Positions 9,649-17,712 of a stretch of DNA of 64,000 nt are shown one piece after another. The stretch spans positions 283,358 to 347,357 of the forward strand of contig CAJNDS010002464.1 of NCBI GenBank assembly GCA_905221605.1. Direction: 5' to 3'. The notes below the pieces were generated by a model. That model was given only the letters and a program-made list of their open reading frames with translations. It did no database searches and was not told the DNA's origin. The stretch is from Symbiodinium natans (lineage: Eukaryota > Sar > Dinophyceae > Suessiales > Symbiodiniaceae). Each line of letters opens with the position of its first letter. Within the stretch, counting starts at the first letter, position 1. A program made the position numbers and the translations under genes.

Positions 9649-12600
9649 ATGAGTAAGACCATCCAACGCGGTGTAAAAGCATTAGAGACAGTGTATGATT
9701 TTTACAAAAGCAGACTTAACAGAGCAACCAAAACTAAAATCAAAAATATCATCGGCTTATACGATGACAGAAAAATAGCGCAGTTCACAACAGCAGACAA
9801 ACTAATAAGGAACTTCATCAATGCCAAGACAGACCAACAAAAGCAAAAGGCAAGTGACCAGTACAACAAGGTATACGAAAAACACAAGGAAAAGAAACCA
9901 CTAGGAGAACGAATGCGAACAGCAAAGCGTGACAACAAACTCACAGAAATCCGCAGACGACTAACACAGAAGACCGCAGTTCAGCGAATACAGAAGAGGG
10001 TGAGGGCGGAACAATCCAAAACAACACATGCATATTCCGTAGACCTTATGTTCTTCAAATTTAAACTCCCCAAGGATACCATCAAAGCATCCTTCAAAGA
10101 CAGCAAGGGTAGACCCCTAATCCCGATCTGGTATGAGACTAAGAGAGCAACTATACAAACAACAGACTATATAGAAGACTTATCGGGCAGACGTGTGTTT
10201 CAATACGAGACCAAAGACAGGTATGTTTTCAAGAAACTGTTGAAGACAATAATGTCTGACCCAGATATGGAGGAAACCCTTCGCTTCGTCCATTCCTACA
10301 TAGTGTGCATCAAAGTTAAGGATGTAGACAAAGTAGATGGTGACACTGATTTTATACCAGTGGACGAGAATTTAACTGACACCTCCCATGTGAGCATGTT
10401 CCACAGATACATACAAACTCCATTAAACCCAGAATACGAAACACTAAAGGAAGCAATCAAAGTAAACCATTATCAAGAAAACCAGTGTTGGTTGAACACC
10501 ATAACCGATTACTATAAGGACACACTTATGGGAGAAAAGCGCCGAGAAAAGAACAGACTAACCAGACAGAGCATGTTGACCCTGATAGGTAAGTCAGAAG
10601 AGGATTTTAAAACATCAGGTGCATCAATAAAGGAAATGGTTAAAGTGTTTGAGCACTACAGGGTCCAAGTCAGAATATACAATGCTTTTGAGAGACTGAT
10701 TTTTCAGTATGACCCGCCCAAACGAGATCATCATATACCAACATTATATGCCATTGTGAAGAACAACCACATATACACAGTAACCGATAATTTGAATGTA
10801 TTAAGGCAGATGTTACCAAGAAACTCTGGGTATGAGATTTCAGTGAAGGCTTCGCCAGATTATCACCTGAATGAGAAGGACGAACCCGTTCAATGTAAAA
10901 TGATACAGTCACTTAACGACATAAAGAAATATAACGAACATACTGAGTATACATTGATATATGATGGTCATGACCTTGCCGAGCTCTTTTATGAAAGCAA
11001 AAAGGCAGGATACGAACCGCAAGTTAAATTCAGTGCAGGTATAGTATCGGAACTTAATTTTAAATTCAGGATAAAAAAGAATGTCATCAAATGCAAAGTT
11101 AAGACCCAGAACCTAGTAAACAACTCCATTGACGGAACTATATCAGTGAGAACTGAGCAGATCTACAACAACATGTCTAAAGCAATGTATGTATTTAATA
11201 AGTCTTTGTTTAATCCACTACATAAGTCATACTACAATGAGATTGACATGGAATTGTTTAAGGAATGTAGAACGATAAACCCAGTTGGTGAGATAAACAG
11301 ACACTACTTCCAATACAACCCACACACAAACAAAGATGACAAGATGTTTTACATGCCAGAACACACGGTAGAAATTGATATTAGAAAGGCATTCACACAT
11401 GCTTTTAACAAAATTAAAGAAATCCCTGTCTTCACTCAGTTTGATGTGTGGAAGCACTATGACTACATGAAGCACGATCACAGGAAACTACACGAACTCA
11501 CGTTATACCTAGTAAAAGCAAACAAACAGACCATGTTCTTCAACAAGACTTACAATCTAGTATATGGCAGGTTTCTAGCAGGGTATGCCAACCAATGTGA
11601 GATCATCTACTACAAGCAACCCTCCAGAGTATACAATGTGGATTATAGAAAGATTACAAAGGAATTGTGGCAAACAGACATTTCGGACAAATACCCCGAA
11701 GATGTGAAGATAAAAAAACTAATAGCCAATGTGAATTTCGGTTTACTGGAGAAGAGCGCCAACACTGTATCTAAAAGTTATGCCTTTGACAGTCTACGGG
11801 AGGCGTTGTATTATCAACAGCAAGTAGGTGGAAAAATCAACAAGGTATCATCGTTTTATGATGAGGAGGTAGAGAATGGTAACGATGATGTGGGTGAGTA
11901 TATAGAGAAGGAGAGTGACAAAAAGTATTATTGCCTGACCGTCTCTGACAGAGCCACTCTACGAAATGGATACATTTACATAAAGGAACTTCTTTTACAA
12001 CACCATAACCACAAAATGCATGAAGATTATAGCGCACTGATCGCTAACCACATAGATGTATGGAGTGTTAAAACCGATGCATTTACGATCAGGAAGGACC
12101 ACCTCAGTCTAGCAAAGAAGGTTCTACAATTCAATGATCATATCGGCGGGTGGAGACATGAAAAGGGTAAACATATAGTAGAACCGAGAGACGAGCACAA
12201 GGCAAAAGTGAACACTTTAATGCCCATACCCGTGTTCAAAAACGATACCTTGTCCATAGAAGATGAGTGGGATACCAAGCAGATTGCAGAAGACATTGTT
12301 AAACACAATCCTCTAATGATACGATCTAAATATGCGGGAGGAGGTAAGTCACATATTGCCAAACACTTTAGCAAACTTGGTTACAAGACCCTGTTCGTAG
12401 TTCCACAGAACAACCTATCACAAAACATACCAGATGATGCTGTAACGACAAACAAGTTTTTCTCTATACCTGTGGGCGATGGAGACAAGCTTCCTGAATT
12501 TGATCACAGCCAGTATAATGTGATAGTCTTTGATGAGATTTACATGAACGGACTGCGCGTTCTGAATTGCATAAGAGGGTTTGTGAACAACAACCCAGAT

Positions 12601-13608
12601 AAGATCATCATAGGAGCAGGCGATGTGAAACAGCTTCCACCTGTGTGTGATGATCTGACTAATACAAGGAATGCTGGTGAATACTCTGATGAATGTATAG
12701 ATCAGATTTTTAAGTATAACATTTTGCTTAAGGTGTGCAAGCGACTTGGACCCAAGGACGACCCAAAGGCAAACAAAAACAGAGAAATATTAGACAGTAT
12801 GTATGATGATATGTGGATACATCGTATTCCATTAGAAGAGTTCGTGCCTAAATACTTTAAAATGACAGATGATGTTACAAAGGCAGTACACAACATCGCC
12901 TATACCAACATGAGATGTCTGAATGTGTCTAATTATATCAGGAAGCATTTAGGTAAAACGGATAAGTGTGGAGTGGGTGACACACTCATATGCAGAGTGT
13001 ATAAAAATTTGGGTAACCAGCGGTTTAATGTGAACTACAGGTATAGGATCGTAAGTATGACACTACCAAGACTGACACTAGAGAACGTAAAATCCAAGGA
13101 GAAGTTCACTACTGACATATACACATTAGATAAGCATTTCAGATATGACTATTGCACCACATGCCACTCCGCACAGGGTGCATCCATAGACGGTCAGATC
13201 ATAATCCATGAGTGGGAGAAGAAACACCTAGTAACTCGTGAATGGATATGGTGTGCCCTTACCAGAAGCACAGACTTTAACAAGGTAAGGTTCTTCAAAA
13301 GCGCAACCAACCAGAACGAATTAAACGAAGAAACTTTAACAAAATACATATCAACCAAGATCAAGAATTACCAGATGCAAGATGAGAATGCCAACAGATT
13401 TATAGATGTTGACAAGTATGTTAACCACGAGTGGTTTATGAAACGCCTGACGAACACATGCTGTAATTGTGGTTGTCGGTTTGAGTTTGAAATCAAAAAC
13501 GGAAACCTAACGAGTAACATGACTGCTCAAAGACTAGACAATCTGTCTGCTCACCATATAGAGAATTGTGAGGCATGGTGTCGTGGATGTAATACAAGTG
13601 CTAAATAA
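9649..13608 (+). CDS. Replication fusion protein: OTU-like region, family B DNA polymerase, SF1 helicase, HNH-like zinc domain
   Basis: A 1319-residue protein that probably performs element replication. (1) Residues about 270-380 look like an OTU/papain-fold cysteine protease: C280 in NQCWLN and H374 in NNHIYTV. (2) Polymerase palm: motif A around D577 (VEIDIRKAFT), motif B around 690-702 (KKLIANVNFGLLEK), motif C with D810 (VKTDAF, where the usual first Asp of DTD is Lys-Thr). I find no clear DxE exonuclease motif upstream. (3) SF1 helicase of Pif1/RecD type: Walker A AGGGKS (896-901), Walker B VIVFDE (958-963), motif III GDVKQLPP (991-998), HSAQG (1173-1177), ALTR (1203-1206). (4) C-terminal zinc/HNH-like module: CxxC at 1271-1274, RLDN, HH at 1302-1303, and CxxCN at 1311-1315. 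All modules are in one frame with no lesions. Polymerase-helicase fusions occur in small viruses; this four-part order I do not recall. Confidence 0.9.
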   Translation: MSKTIQRGVKALETVYDFYKSRLNRATKTKIKNIIGLYDDRKIAQFTTADKLIRNFINAKTDQQKQKASDQYNKVYEKHKEKKPLGERMRTAKRDNKLTEIRRRLTQKTAVQRIQKRVRAEQSKTTHAYSVDLMFFKFKLPKDTIKASFKDSKGRPLIPIWYETKRATIQTTDYIEDLSGRRVFQYETKDRYVFKKLLKTIMSDPDMEETLRFVHSYIVCIKVKDVDKVDGDTDFIPVDENLTDTSHVSMFHRYIQTPLNPEYETLKEAIKVNHYQENQCWLNTITDYYKDTLMGEKRREKNRLTRQSMLTLIGKSEEDFKTSGASIKEMVKVFEHYRVQVRIYNAFERLIFQYDPPKRDHHIPTLYAIVKNNHIYTVTDNLNVLRQMLPRNSGYEISVKASPDYHLNEKDEPVQCKMIQSLNDIKKYNEHTEYTLIYDGHDLAELFYESKKAGYEPQVKFSAGIVSELNFKFRIKKNVIKCKVKTQNLVNNSIDGTISVRTEQIYNNMSKAMYVFNKSLFNPLHKSYYNEIDMELFKECRTINPVGEINRHYFQYNPHTNKDDKMFYMPEHTVEIDIRKAFTHAFNKIKEIPVFTQFDVWKHYDYMKHDHRKLHELTLYLVKANKQTMFFNKTYNLVYGRFLAGYANQCEIIYYKQPSRVYNVDYRKITKELWQTDISDKYPEDVKIKKLIANVNFGLLEKSANTVSKSYAFDSLREALYYQQQVGGKINKVSSFYDEEVENGNDDVGEYIEKESDKKYYCLTVSDRATLRNGYIYIKELLLQHHNHKMHEDYSALIANHIDVWSVKTDAFTIRKDHLSLAKKVLQFNDHIGGWRHEKGKHIVEPRDEHKAKVNTLMPIPVFKNDTLSIEDEWDTKQIAEDIVKHNPLMIRSKYAGGGKSHIAKHFSKLGYKTLFVVPQNNLSQNIPDDAVTTNKFFSIPVGDGDKLPEFDHSQYNVIVFDEIYMNGLRVLNCIRGFVNNNPDKIIIGAGDVKQLPPVCDDLTNTRNAGEYSDECIDQIFKYNILLKVCKRLGPKDDPKANKNREILDSMYDDMWIHRIPLEEFVPKYFKMTDDVTKAVHNIAYTNMRCLNVSNYIRKHLGKTDKCGVGDTLICRVYKNLGNQRFNVNYRYRIVSMTLPRLTLENVKSKEKFTTDIYTLDKHFRYDYCTTCHSAQGASIDGQIIIHEWEKKHLVTREWIWCALTRSTDFNKVRFFKSATNQNELNEETLTKYISTKIKNYQMQDENANRFIDVDKYVNHEWFMKRLTNTCCNCGCRFEFEIKNGNLTSNMTAQRLDNLSAHHIENCEAWCRGCNTSAK

Positions 13609-13634
13609 AAACCATTCACTTGATTTTTATTTAG
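13601..13634. terminator. 11-bp perfect hairpin at the end of the polymerase gene
   Basis: CTAAATAAAAA (13601-13611) and its exact inverse (13624-13634) enclose 12 bases and overlap the stop codon. Placed between two convergent genes, it probably marks a transcript end. Confidence 0.55.
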
Positions 13635-13660
13635 GATTGCTTGACATGAGTTTAACGGTT

Positions 13661-13767
13661 GAAAACTGTTTTATCTATTAAAAACAGGTTTTATCTATTA
13701 AAAACGGGTTTTATCTATTAAAAACGGGTTTTATCTATTAAAAACGGGTTTTATCTATTAAAAACGG
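13661..13767. repeat. 20-bp tandem repeat in a convergent intergenic gap
   Basis: TTATCTATTA recurs at 13671, 13691, 13711, 13731 and 13751, an exact 20-bp period. Each junction reads AAAACGGGTT, with AACAGG once. Each unit can form a small stem (GTTTT with AAAAC). It fills most of the gap between the polymerase and the minus-strand structural-type gene. No spacers, so not CRISPR. Confidence 0.9.
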
Positions 13768-13794
13768 TATCCCTGTATAATGCTTGTAGTTCTT

Positions 13795-15036
13795 TTAAAG
13801 CTGTTTTTCCCTGCAGGAACACCTTGAAACCCATTTATTATAAATACTTCGGTATTTTCTATACGTCGTTGTGTTTATTGTGTTTTTGTTGTTGGCTTCC
13901 TCAAATGTTTCTCTTAATTTTTGTATTCCGATCTTACTTGGTATGATCAAAGGTCTCATGTTTAGTTCTTCTCGTGGTGTATCTGTGTCTTCTCGGGCAC
14001 TTTCCTTTAGGTTTGTTTTTTTAGTTAGTCTGGTTCGCGGTCTTCTTGGTGGTTGTTCATCTGCTTGTCTTTCAGAACCTTCAGGTTGTCTTGCAGAACC
14101 TTCAGGTTGTCTGGCAGAACCTCGTGGGAATTGAAAGTTTCCTGACGATGATGATGATGATGATGATCCACCTTGTTGAACGTTTGGTGTTGGTGCTGGT
14201 AATGCTGGTTGCTGAACTGCAGGGGGTAGTGGTTGTTGAGTTGCACCCACATTAGGTTGATGAGGTTGTAAAACGATAGATGGAGGTAACTGTGCTATAT
14301 TGGGGTTTGCCCTCCATGGATTATTAGGCGGTGTTCGGGGTGCTTCTAAATCAAGCAAGGGACGAGGTTGCGGTAAAATCCTTCTCATGACTGCATCGCC
14401 TATACCACTTAAAACTGGTTCTGCCAGTCCTCCAATAACGGATGTTGTGAGATCATGTCCTGACGCTAAACCACCTGCTATATTTCTGCCTACTCTCATG
14501 GTGCCTCTTCCTAAAGTTCTTAATATTCCGTCTCCTTGCTGTTGCTCTCGTTCTACCTGTTGTTGGTGTGCCTGAACGATGTCCTGTTGGTTTGCTTGTC
14601 GTGTTTCTTCTGCCCTCTGTATAACTCCCTCTAGTTGCGCTCGGGTGAAACTCGTATCCTCCTCTGTGTCAAAAAACTCGTCATTGCCATATTCTTCTAT
14701 AGGAGTGCCGATATTATACATTTCTGGTTGTACCGGAGTGTCTGTTGCTCCTGCTCCTGCGTCCCACAATGCCCTATGAGTAAGATCGTTGTCCGTGGCA
14801 TACTCTCTTAACATGTGATCTCTTACCACCCGTTCATTAATTCTTTTCTGTTCTGCTTTCAATCTGTCCAAATGATCTTTACCGTCAAAATAAGAACCTT
14901 TATTACTCGCCTTATAAAATACTGCATCTCTGTTAGGGAAGGGTTTCAATGCTTCTTCATTATCATTGACAAGTTCCAAGATGTCTTCATATCGTGACCT
15001 TCTGTGAAATTGTATTTGTGTTTTATTAACTGTCAT
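13795..15036 (-). CDS. Unknown, probably virion-associated protein with low-complexity tail, 413 aa
   Basis: Residues 1-165 are charged and helical (Glu/Gln/Arg). A Gly-rich, weakly hydrophobic stretch follows (about 170-225: GILRTLGRGTMRVGRNIAGG ...), of the sort seen in membrane-active or capsid-lining proteins. Residues about 230-300 are Pro/Gln-rich; then comes a Ser run and a GSARQPE repeat (about 310-330) before a basic C-terminus. It heads a minus-strand block ending with this gene and beginning with the penton protein, which suggests a morphogenesis role. I do not recognise a family. It has no lesion. Confidence 0.75.
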   Translation of the reverse strand: MTVNKTQIQFHRRSRYEDILELVNDNEEALKPFPNRDAVFYKASNKGSYFDGKDHLDRLKAEQKRINERVVRDHMLREYATDNDLTHRALWDAGAGATDTPVQPEMYNIGTPIEEYGNDEFFDTEEDTSFTRAQLEGVIQRAEETRQANQQDIVQAHQQQVEREQQQGDGILRTLGRGTMRVGRNIAGGLASGHDLTTSVIGGLAEPVLSGIGDAVMRRILPQPRPLLDLEAPRTPPNNPWRANPNIAQLPPSIVLQPHQPNVGATQQPLPPAVQQPALPAPTPNVQQGGSSSSSSSSGNFQFPRGSARQPEGSARQPEGSERQADEQPPRRPRTRLTKKTNLKESAREDTDTPREELNMRPLIIPSKIGIQKLRETFEEANNKNTINTTTYRKYRSIYNKWVSRCSCREKQL

Positions 15037-15069
15037 TCTATTTTATATTCTTATATAGAAATTTACGAT

Positions 15070-15411
15070 TTAGAAAATTCTTTCACTTAATGTTTCTAAG
15101 GTTTGTATTCTGTTTCTTAAATGCTCTATAGATGTCTCTGGTATCCTAGGGTTATGCATCTCTGATTTTAATTTGTCAATCTCCATTGTGTAATTGTCTT
15201 TCATTTGTCCCTCTAATAGTCTTCTTTTCATTGCTAGATTTGCTACCCGCGCCTCTCTGGCATCCATTTCCTTTTTTAAATTCAACAAGTAATCAATATT
15301 AGGCTTGTGAAAGTTTAATTCGGATGCTTCATTCACCACAGGGTTGTCTAATGATTTTCTCTTCTTTTGTTTATTTAGTTGTCTAAATTTGTATTTGTTA
15401 TATAAAACCAT
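15070..15411 (-). CDS. Unknown coiled-coil protein, 113 aa
   Basis: A highly basic N-terminus (about residues 5-20, KQKKRK) is followed by two long amphipathic helices with heptad spacing (about 40-75 and 95-110). It lies 33 bp upstream of the 413-aa gene and 13 bp downstream of the zinc-finger gene, in the same minus-strand block. It could be a DNA-condensing or scaffold protein; nothing specific is recognised. Confidence 0.7.
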   Translation of the reverse strand: MVLYNKYKFRQLNKQKKRKSLDNPVVNEASELNFHKPNIDYLLNLKKEMDAREARVANLAMKRRLLEGQMKDNYTMEIDKLKSEMHNPRIPETSIEHLRNRIQTLETLSERIF

Positions 15412-15424
15412 TGCTATATATTAT

Positions 15425-15969
15425 TTACCTAGATTTTTTAGGACGGGATTTAAACATTGCTTGACACATACTATTTGCCTTCTCCTGTCTTCTTCTCATT
15501 ATTTCTTGGTTCATGGTTCTCATATGTAACTGATATAGTTGAGCCTGTGTCAAATTGTCGTAAGGTTGCATGTTTGGAGGTGGCGGAGGGGGCATGGCTT
15601 TAGAAACTGGAGGCGGGGCTTTGTGTATTACAGGCTCTTCGTGGCTCTCTACACTTACTGGTTTTACTTGCACCTTTGGTTTCACATTGTTTTTTCTCAC
15701 TGGCTTTTCAATTATATTACTTGGTTTACCTTCACATTTGTCTTTATGGGTATACCTAGCCGTCTTCATTGTAATAGTTTTGTGGCAGTCCTGACACTCT
15801 GTCTTTTGCTTTGCAACCTCTCTGATTTTTACTCTTGAAGGTTTGGGAGTTTCATTTTTGTGATCCTCTGTCGTTTGGGAAAAGGTTTCATTTCTTCTAC
15901 GGTTTCTGGAGGTTCTTCTGGTTTAGGTGTTTCATCAATGGTTGCCATTTCAGTGTTTTCTTCAGTCAT
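15425..15969 (-). CDS. C2HC zinc-finger protein, frameshifted
   Basis: Two frames share this gene. From ATG 15969 an acidic, Pro/Glu-rich frame runs to a stop at 15829-15831. The downstream frame (to 15425) is open back to about 15922 but has no ATG before 15769, which lies inside a zinc finger of pattern C-x2-C-x12-H-x3-C. Such fingers are common in PLV and virophage proteins. The rest is Pro-rich (a PPPPPP run) with a basic C-terminus (KSRPKKSR). Going from the first to the second frame needs a -1 shift, probably near the T4 C3 A3 run at about 15869-15879 (plus strand). This could be a one-base deletion, a sequencing error or programmed frameshifting; I see no classical slippery heptamer in the right phase. 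Confidence 0.65.
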
Positions 15970-15995
15970 ATATAATGTTCTATATATTTTCTATT

Positions 15996-16865
15996 TCATT
16001 TCATGTCATATCTATGAAAGAGGAGACTAAAAGTGACATTTATGCCGTTTAGATCTATAACATTACCCGCCCCATCCATTATTCTAAACGTTAACCTTTT
16101 AATGTTTCGTTTAGAGACATCTATATAATCATAATCTGTTATTCCATAACTGTCGCTAATAATACCTGCAAATGGTGCATTAACTGGGACTTTTTTGATT
16201 ATTGCATTTGAAAAAGCAGAAGGGCTGTGAAAATTATTATTAGACAATTCAGGACAAGAAATATAAACATCAGGATAGTTTATCAGATTTATAAACCCTG
16301 TTGTCCAAGGGGAGGATGAAGTGAATGCGTCACCAACTGGTGTTGTAAAACCCAAAACATTATTAATAGAGTTAAGGTTATTAAGATCCACGGAATTAGA
16401 GAATGAACCAACAAAAGTTGGCACATCTGTATCAGTCAAGGGTATAAACACGACCTCACTGTAGTTAGAAGATATTGTAATCTTATTCGTTAAAGCATCA
16501 TATATAGCAGAATAAGAGTTAGTCCTTCCGCCACTATCAAAGAAGGTGTTTAATTGTGTTTCAATGGCTGAGGCTAGATCAGGAGCAGTGTAATTTCCTA
16601 TTGGTATCTCAATTCTTCTATATGTTATTCCTTGAGGTGTGGCAGGTGGCAATATCTGATGTCTAAAATATAGGTTTTGATTATTTGTGTTGATTGAATA
16701 CCATACATTGGGAATAGCTACCTCGTGCACTTGCATAATGGTGTTGTCGGGTATTTCAAAGGTGTCCTGCAACTCTATTTTAAAATCAGAAGTTGATTTA
16801 CTGTCAGAAACTCTGTATTGTGAGTTAACATAAACTTTTTTGTATGTTAAAGGTCTGAAACTCAT
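15996..16865 (-). CDS. Minor capsid (penton) protein, single jelly-roll
   Basis: Forms the pentameric vertices of the icosahedral particle. Family features are visible: an N-terminal KKVYVNSQYRVS segment, STSDFKIELQ (about 24-33), the AIPNVWYSI strand (about 50-58), a GNYTAPDLASAIETQLN helix (about 90-106), and a beta-rich C-terminus ending in a FSLLFHRYD-type strand. 289 residues fits PLV pentons. First gene of the minus-strand block; its start lies 40 bp from the divergent lipase gene. Intact. Confidence 0.9.
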   Translation of the reverse strand: MSFRPLTYKKVYVNSQYRVSDSKSTSDFKIELQDTFEIPDNTIMQVHEVAIPNVWYSINTNNQNLYFRHQILPPATPQGITYRRIEIPIGNYTAPDLASAIETQLNTFFDSGGRTNSYSAIYDALTNKITISSNYSEVVFIPLTDTDVPTFVGSFSNSVDLNNLNSINNVLGFTTPVGDAFTSSSPWTTGFINLINYPDVYISCPELSNNNFHSPSAFSNAIIKKVPVNAPFAGIISDSYGITDYDYIDVSKRNIKRLTFRIMDGAGNVIDLNGINVTFSLLFHRYDMK

Positions 16866-16905
16866 ATTAATAACAGATAAAATATTTATATGATTTATTA
16901 ATATA
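16866..16905. promoter_or_regulatory. Short divergent promoter region, penton/lipase
   Basis: Forty AT-rich bases separate the start codons of two divergent genes, so both promoters must fit here or inside the coding ends. TATTTATAT-like strings are present; no motif can be named. Confidence 0.4.
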
Positions 16906-17457
16906 ATGACAAGAGTTCAGTCTCAATTAGACAACATGCTGAAGTCCAACGGGAGAATATCCAATACACAAGGTATTAAGATGGCATACGATCGTGATAA
17001 TAAGGTTTATGTGAGAGGTAATAAAATGTATGTTGGTGGCACAGTTTCTGCAAATGATTGGAAACAAAATTTTACAATGCTTAAAACGGGGCAAATTAGA
17101 AACATGGATCGGTATAAGGAAGCAAGAAGGGTATTGTTAGAAAACCCGCAGGTGGATACATTACTAGGGCACTCTATGGGTGGTAGTGTTGTTTTAGAAC
17201 TAAATAATGAATTTAAAGACAAGAGTTTTAAAACTCGCACCTACGACGCTCCTGTAGTTTCATTAATCAGTCCAATCTTTGGGTTTGACAGACCCACTGA
17301 ACAACACAAGAGATTTAGAAAAGCGGGAGATTTCGTAAGTTCACTAGACAACGCGGCTATTAGCTATAACACAGATAGTTTAAATCCGATAAGAAATCAT
17401 GATGTAGATGGTTTAATGAATATTGATGAAAGTATACCTGAGATTGGTTGGATTTAA
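16906..17457 (+). CDS. Lipase / alpha-beta hydrolase (class 3 lipase-like)
   Basis: Likely hydrolyses a lipid ester. The nucleophile elbow GHSMGG is at 89-93 with catalytic S90. D142 (RKAGDFVSSLD) sits where class 3 lipases place their Asp (GDPVS), and H165 (NHDVDG) is a credible third triad member. 183 residues is short for the family but contains all three residues. There is no signal peptide or membrane segment, consistent with a virion or cytoplasmic enzyme. It opens the plus-strand block leading into the MCP, so packaging in the particle for membrane passage is plausible, as inferred for lipases in other small DNA viruses. Intact. Confidence 0.85.
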   Translation: MTRVQSQLDNMLKSNGRISNTQGIKMAYDRDNKVYVRGNKMYVGGTVSANDWKQNFTMLKTGQIRNMDRYKEARRVLLENPQVDTLLGHSMGGSVVLELNNEFKDKSFKTRTYDAPVVSLISPIFGFDRPTEQHKRFRKAGDFVSSLDNAAISYNTDSLNPIRNHDVDGLMNIDESIPEIGWI

Positions 17458-17473
17458 TCTCTATTATTATAAT

Positions 17474-17704
17474 ATGATGTTCAATAAACCTAAACATATA
17501 AAAGAACCAAATAGGGTCGGTAAACCATCAGAAAGCCTACGGTTTAAGAACAATTTAAACAAGAAACTAAACAATTCGGCTTACGAGAGTATCCGGCATA
17601 TAATAGAAGAAGGGGACAATGTAGTGTCACAACCACAACTAGAGAAACAGAATAATGAACATTTTAAAAGCCATAAAAGATATAATAATAAAAAATCTAA
17701 ATAA
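17474..17704 (+). CDS. Unknown small basic protein, 76 aa
   Basis: I start it at ATG 17474 (MMFNKPKH), because the upstream in-frame ATG at 17423 lies inside the lipase gene. It is Lys/Asn-rich (basic at both ends, KKSK at the C-terminus), with no cysteines or hydrophobic segment. It sits 16 bp after the lipase and 8 bp before the MCP, so it is probably a late, virion-linked product such as a nucleic-acid-binding protein; this is inferred from position and charge only. Confidence 0.6.
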   Translation: MMFNKPKHIKEPNRVGKPSESLRFKNNLNKKLNNSAYESIRHIIEEGDNVVSQPQLEKQNNEHFKSHKRYNNKKSK

Positions 17705-17712
17705 ATAATATA

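Noticed and set aside
13661-13767. Possible CRISPR-like repeat in the virus
   Set aside because: Period equals the repeat itself; no spacers and no Cas-like gene nearby.
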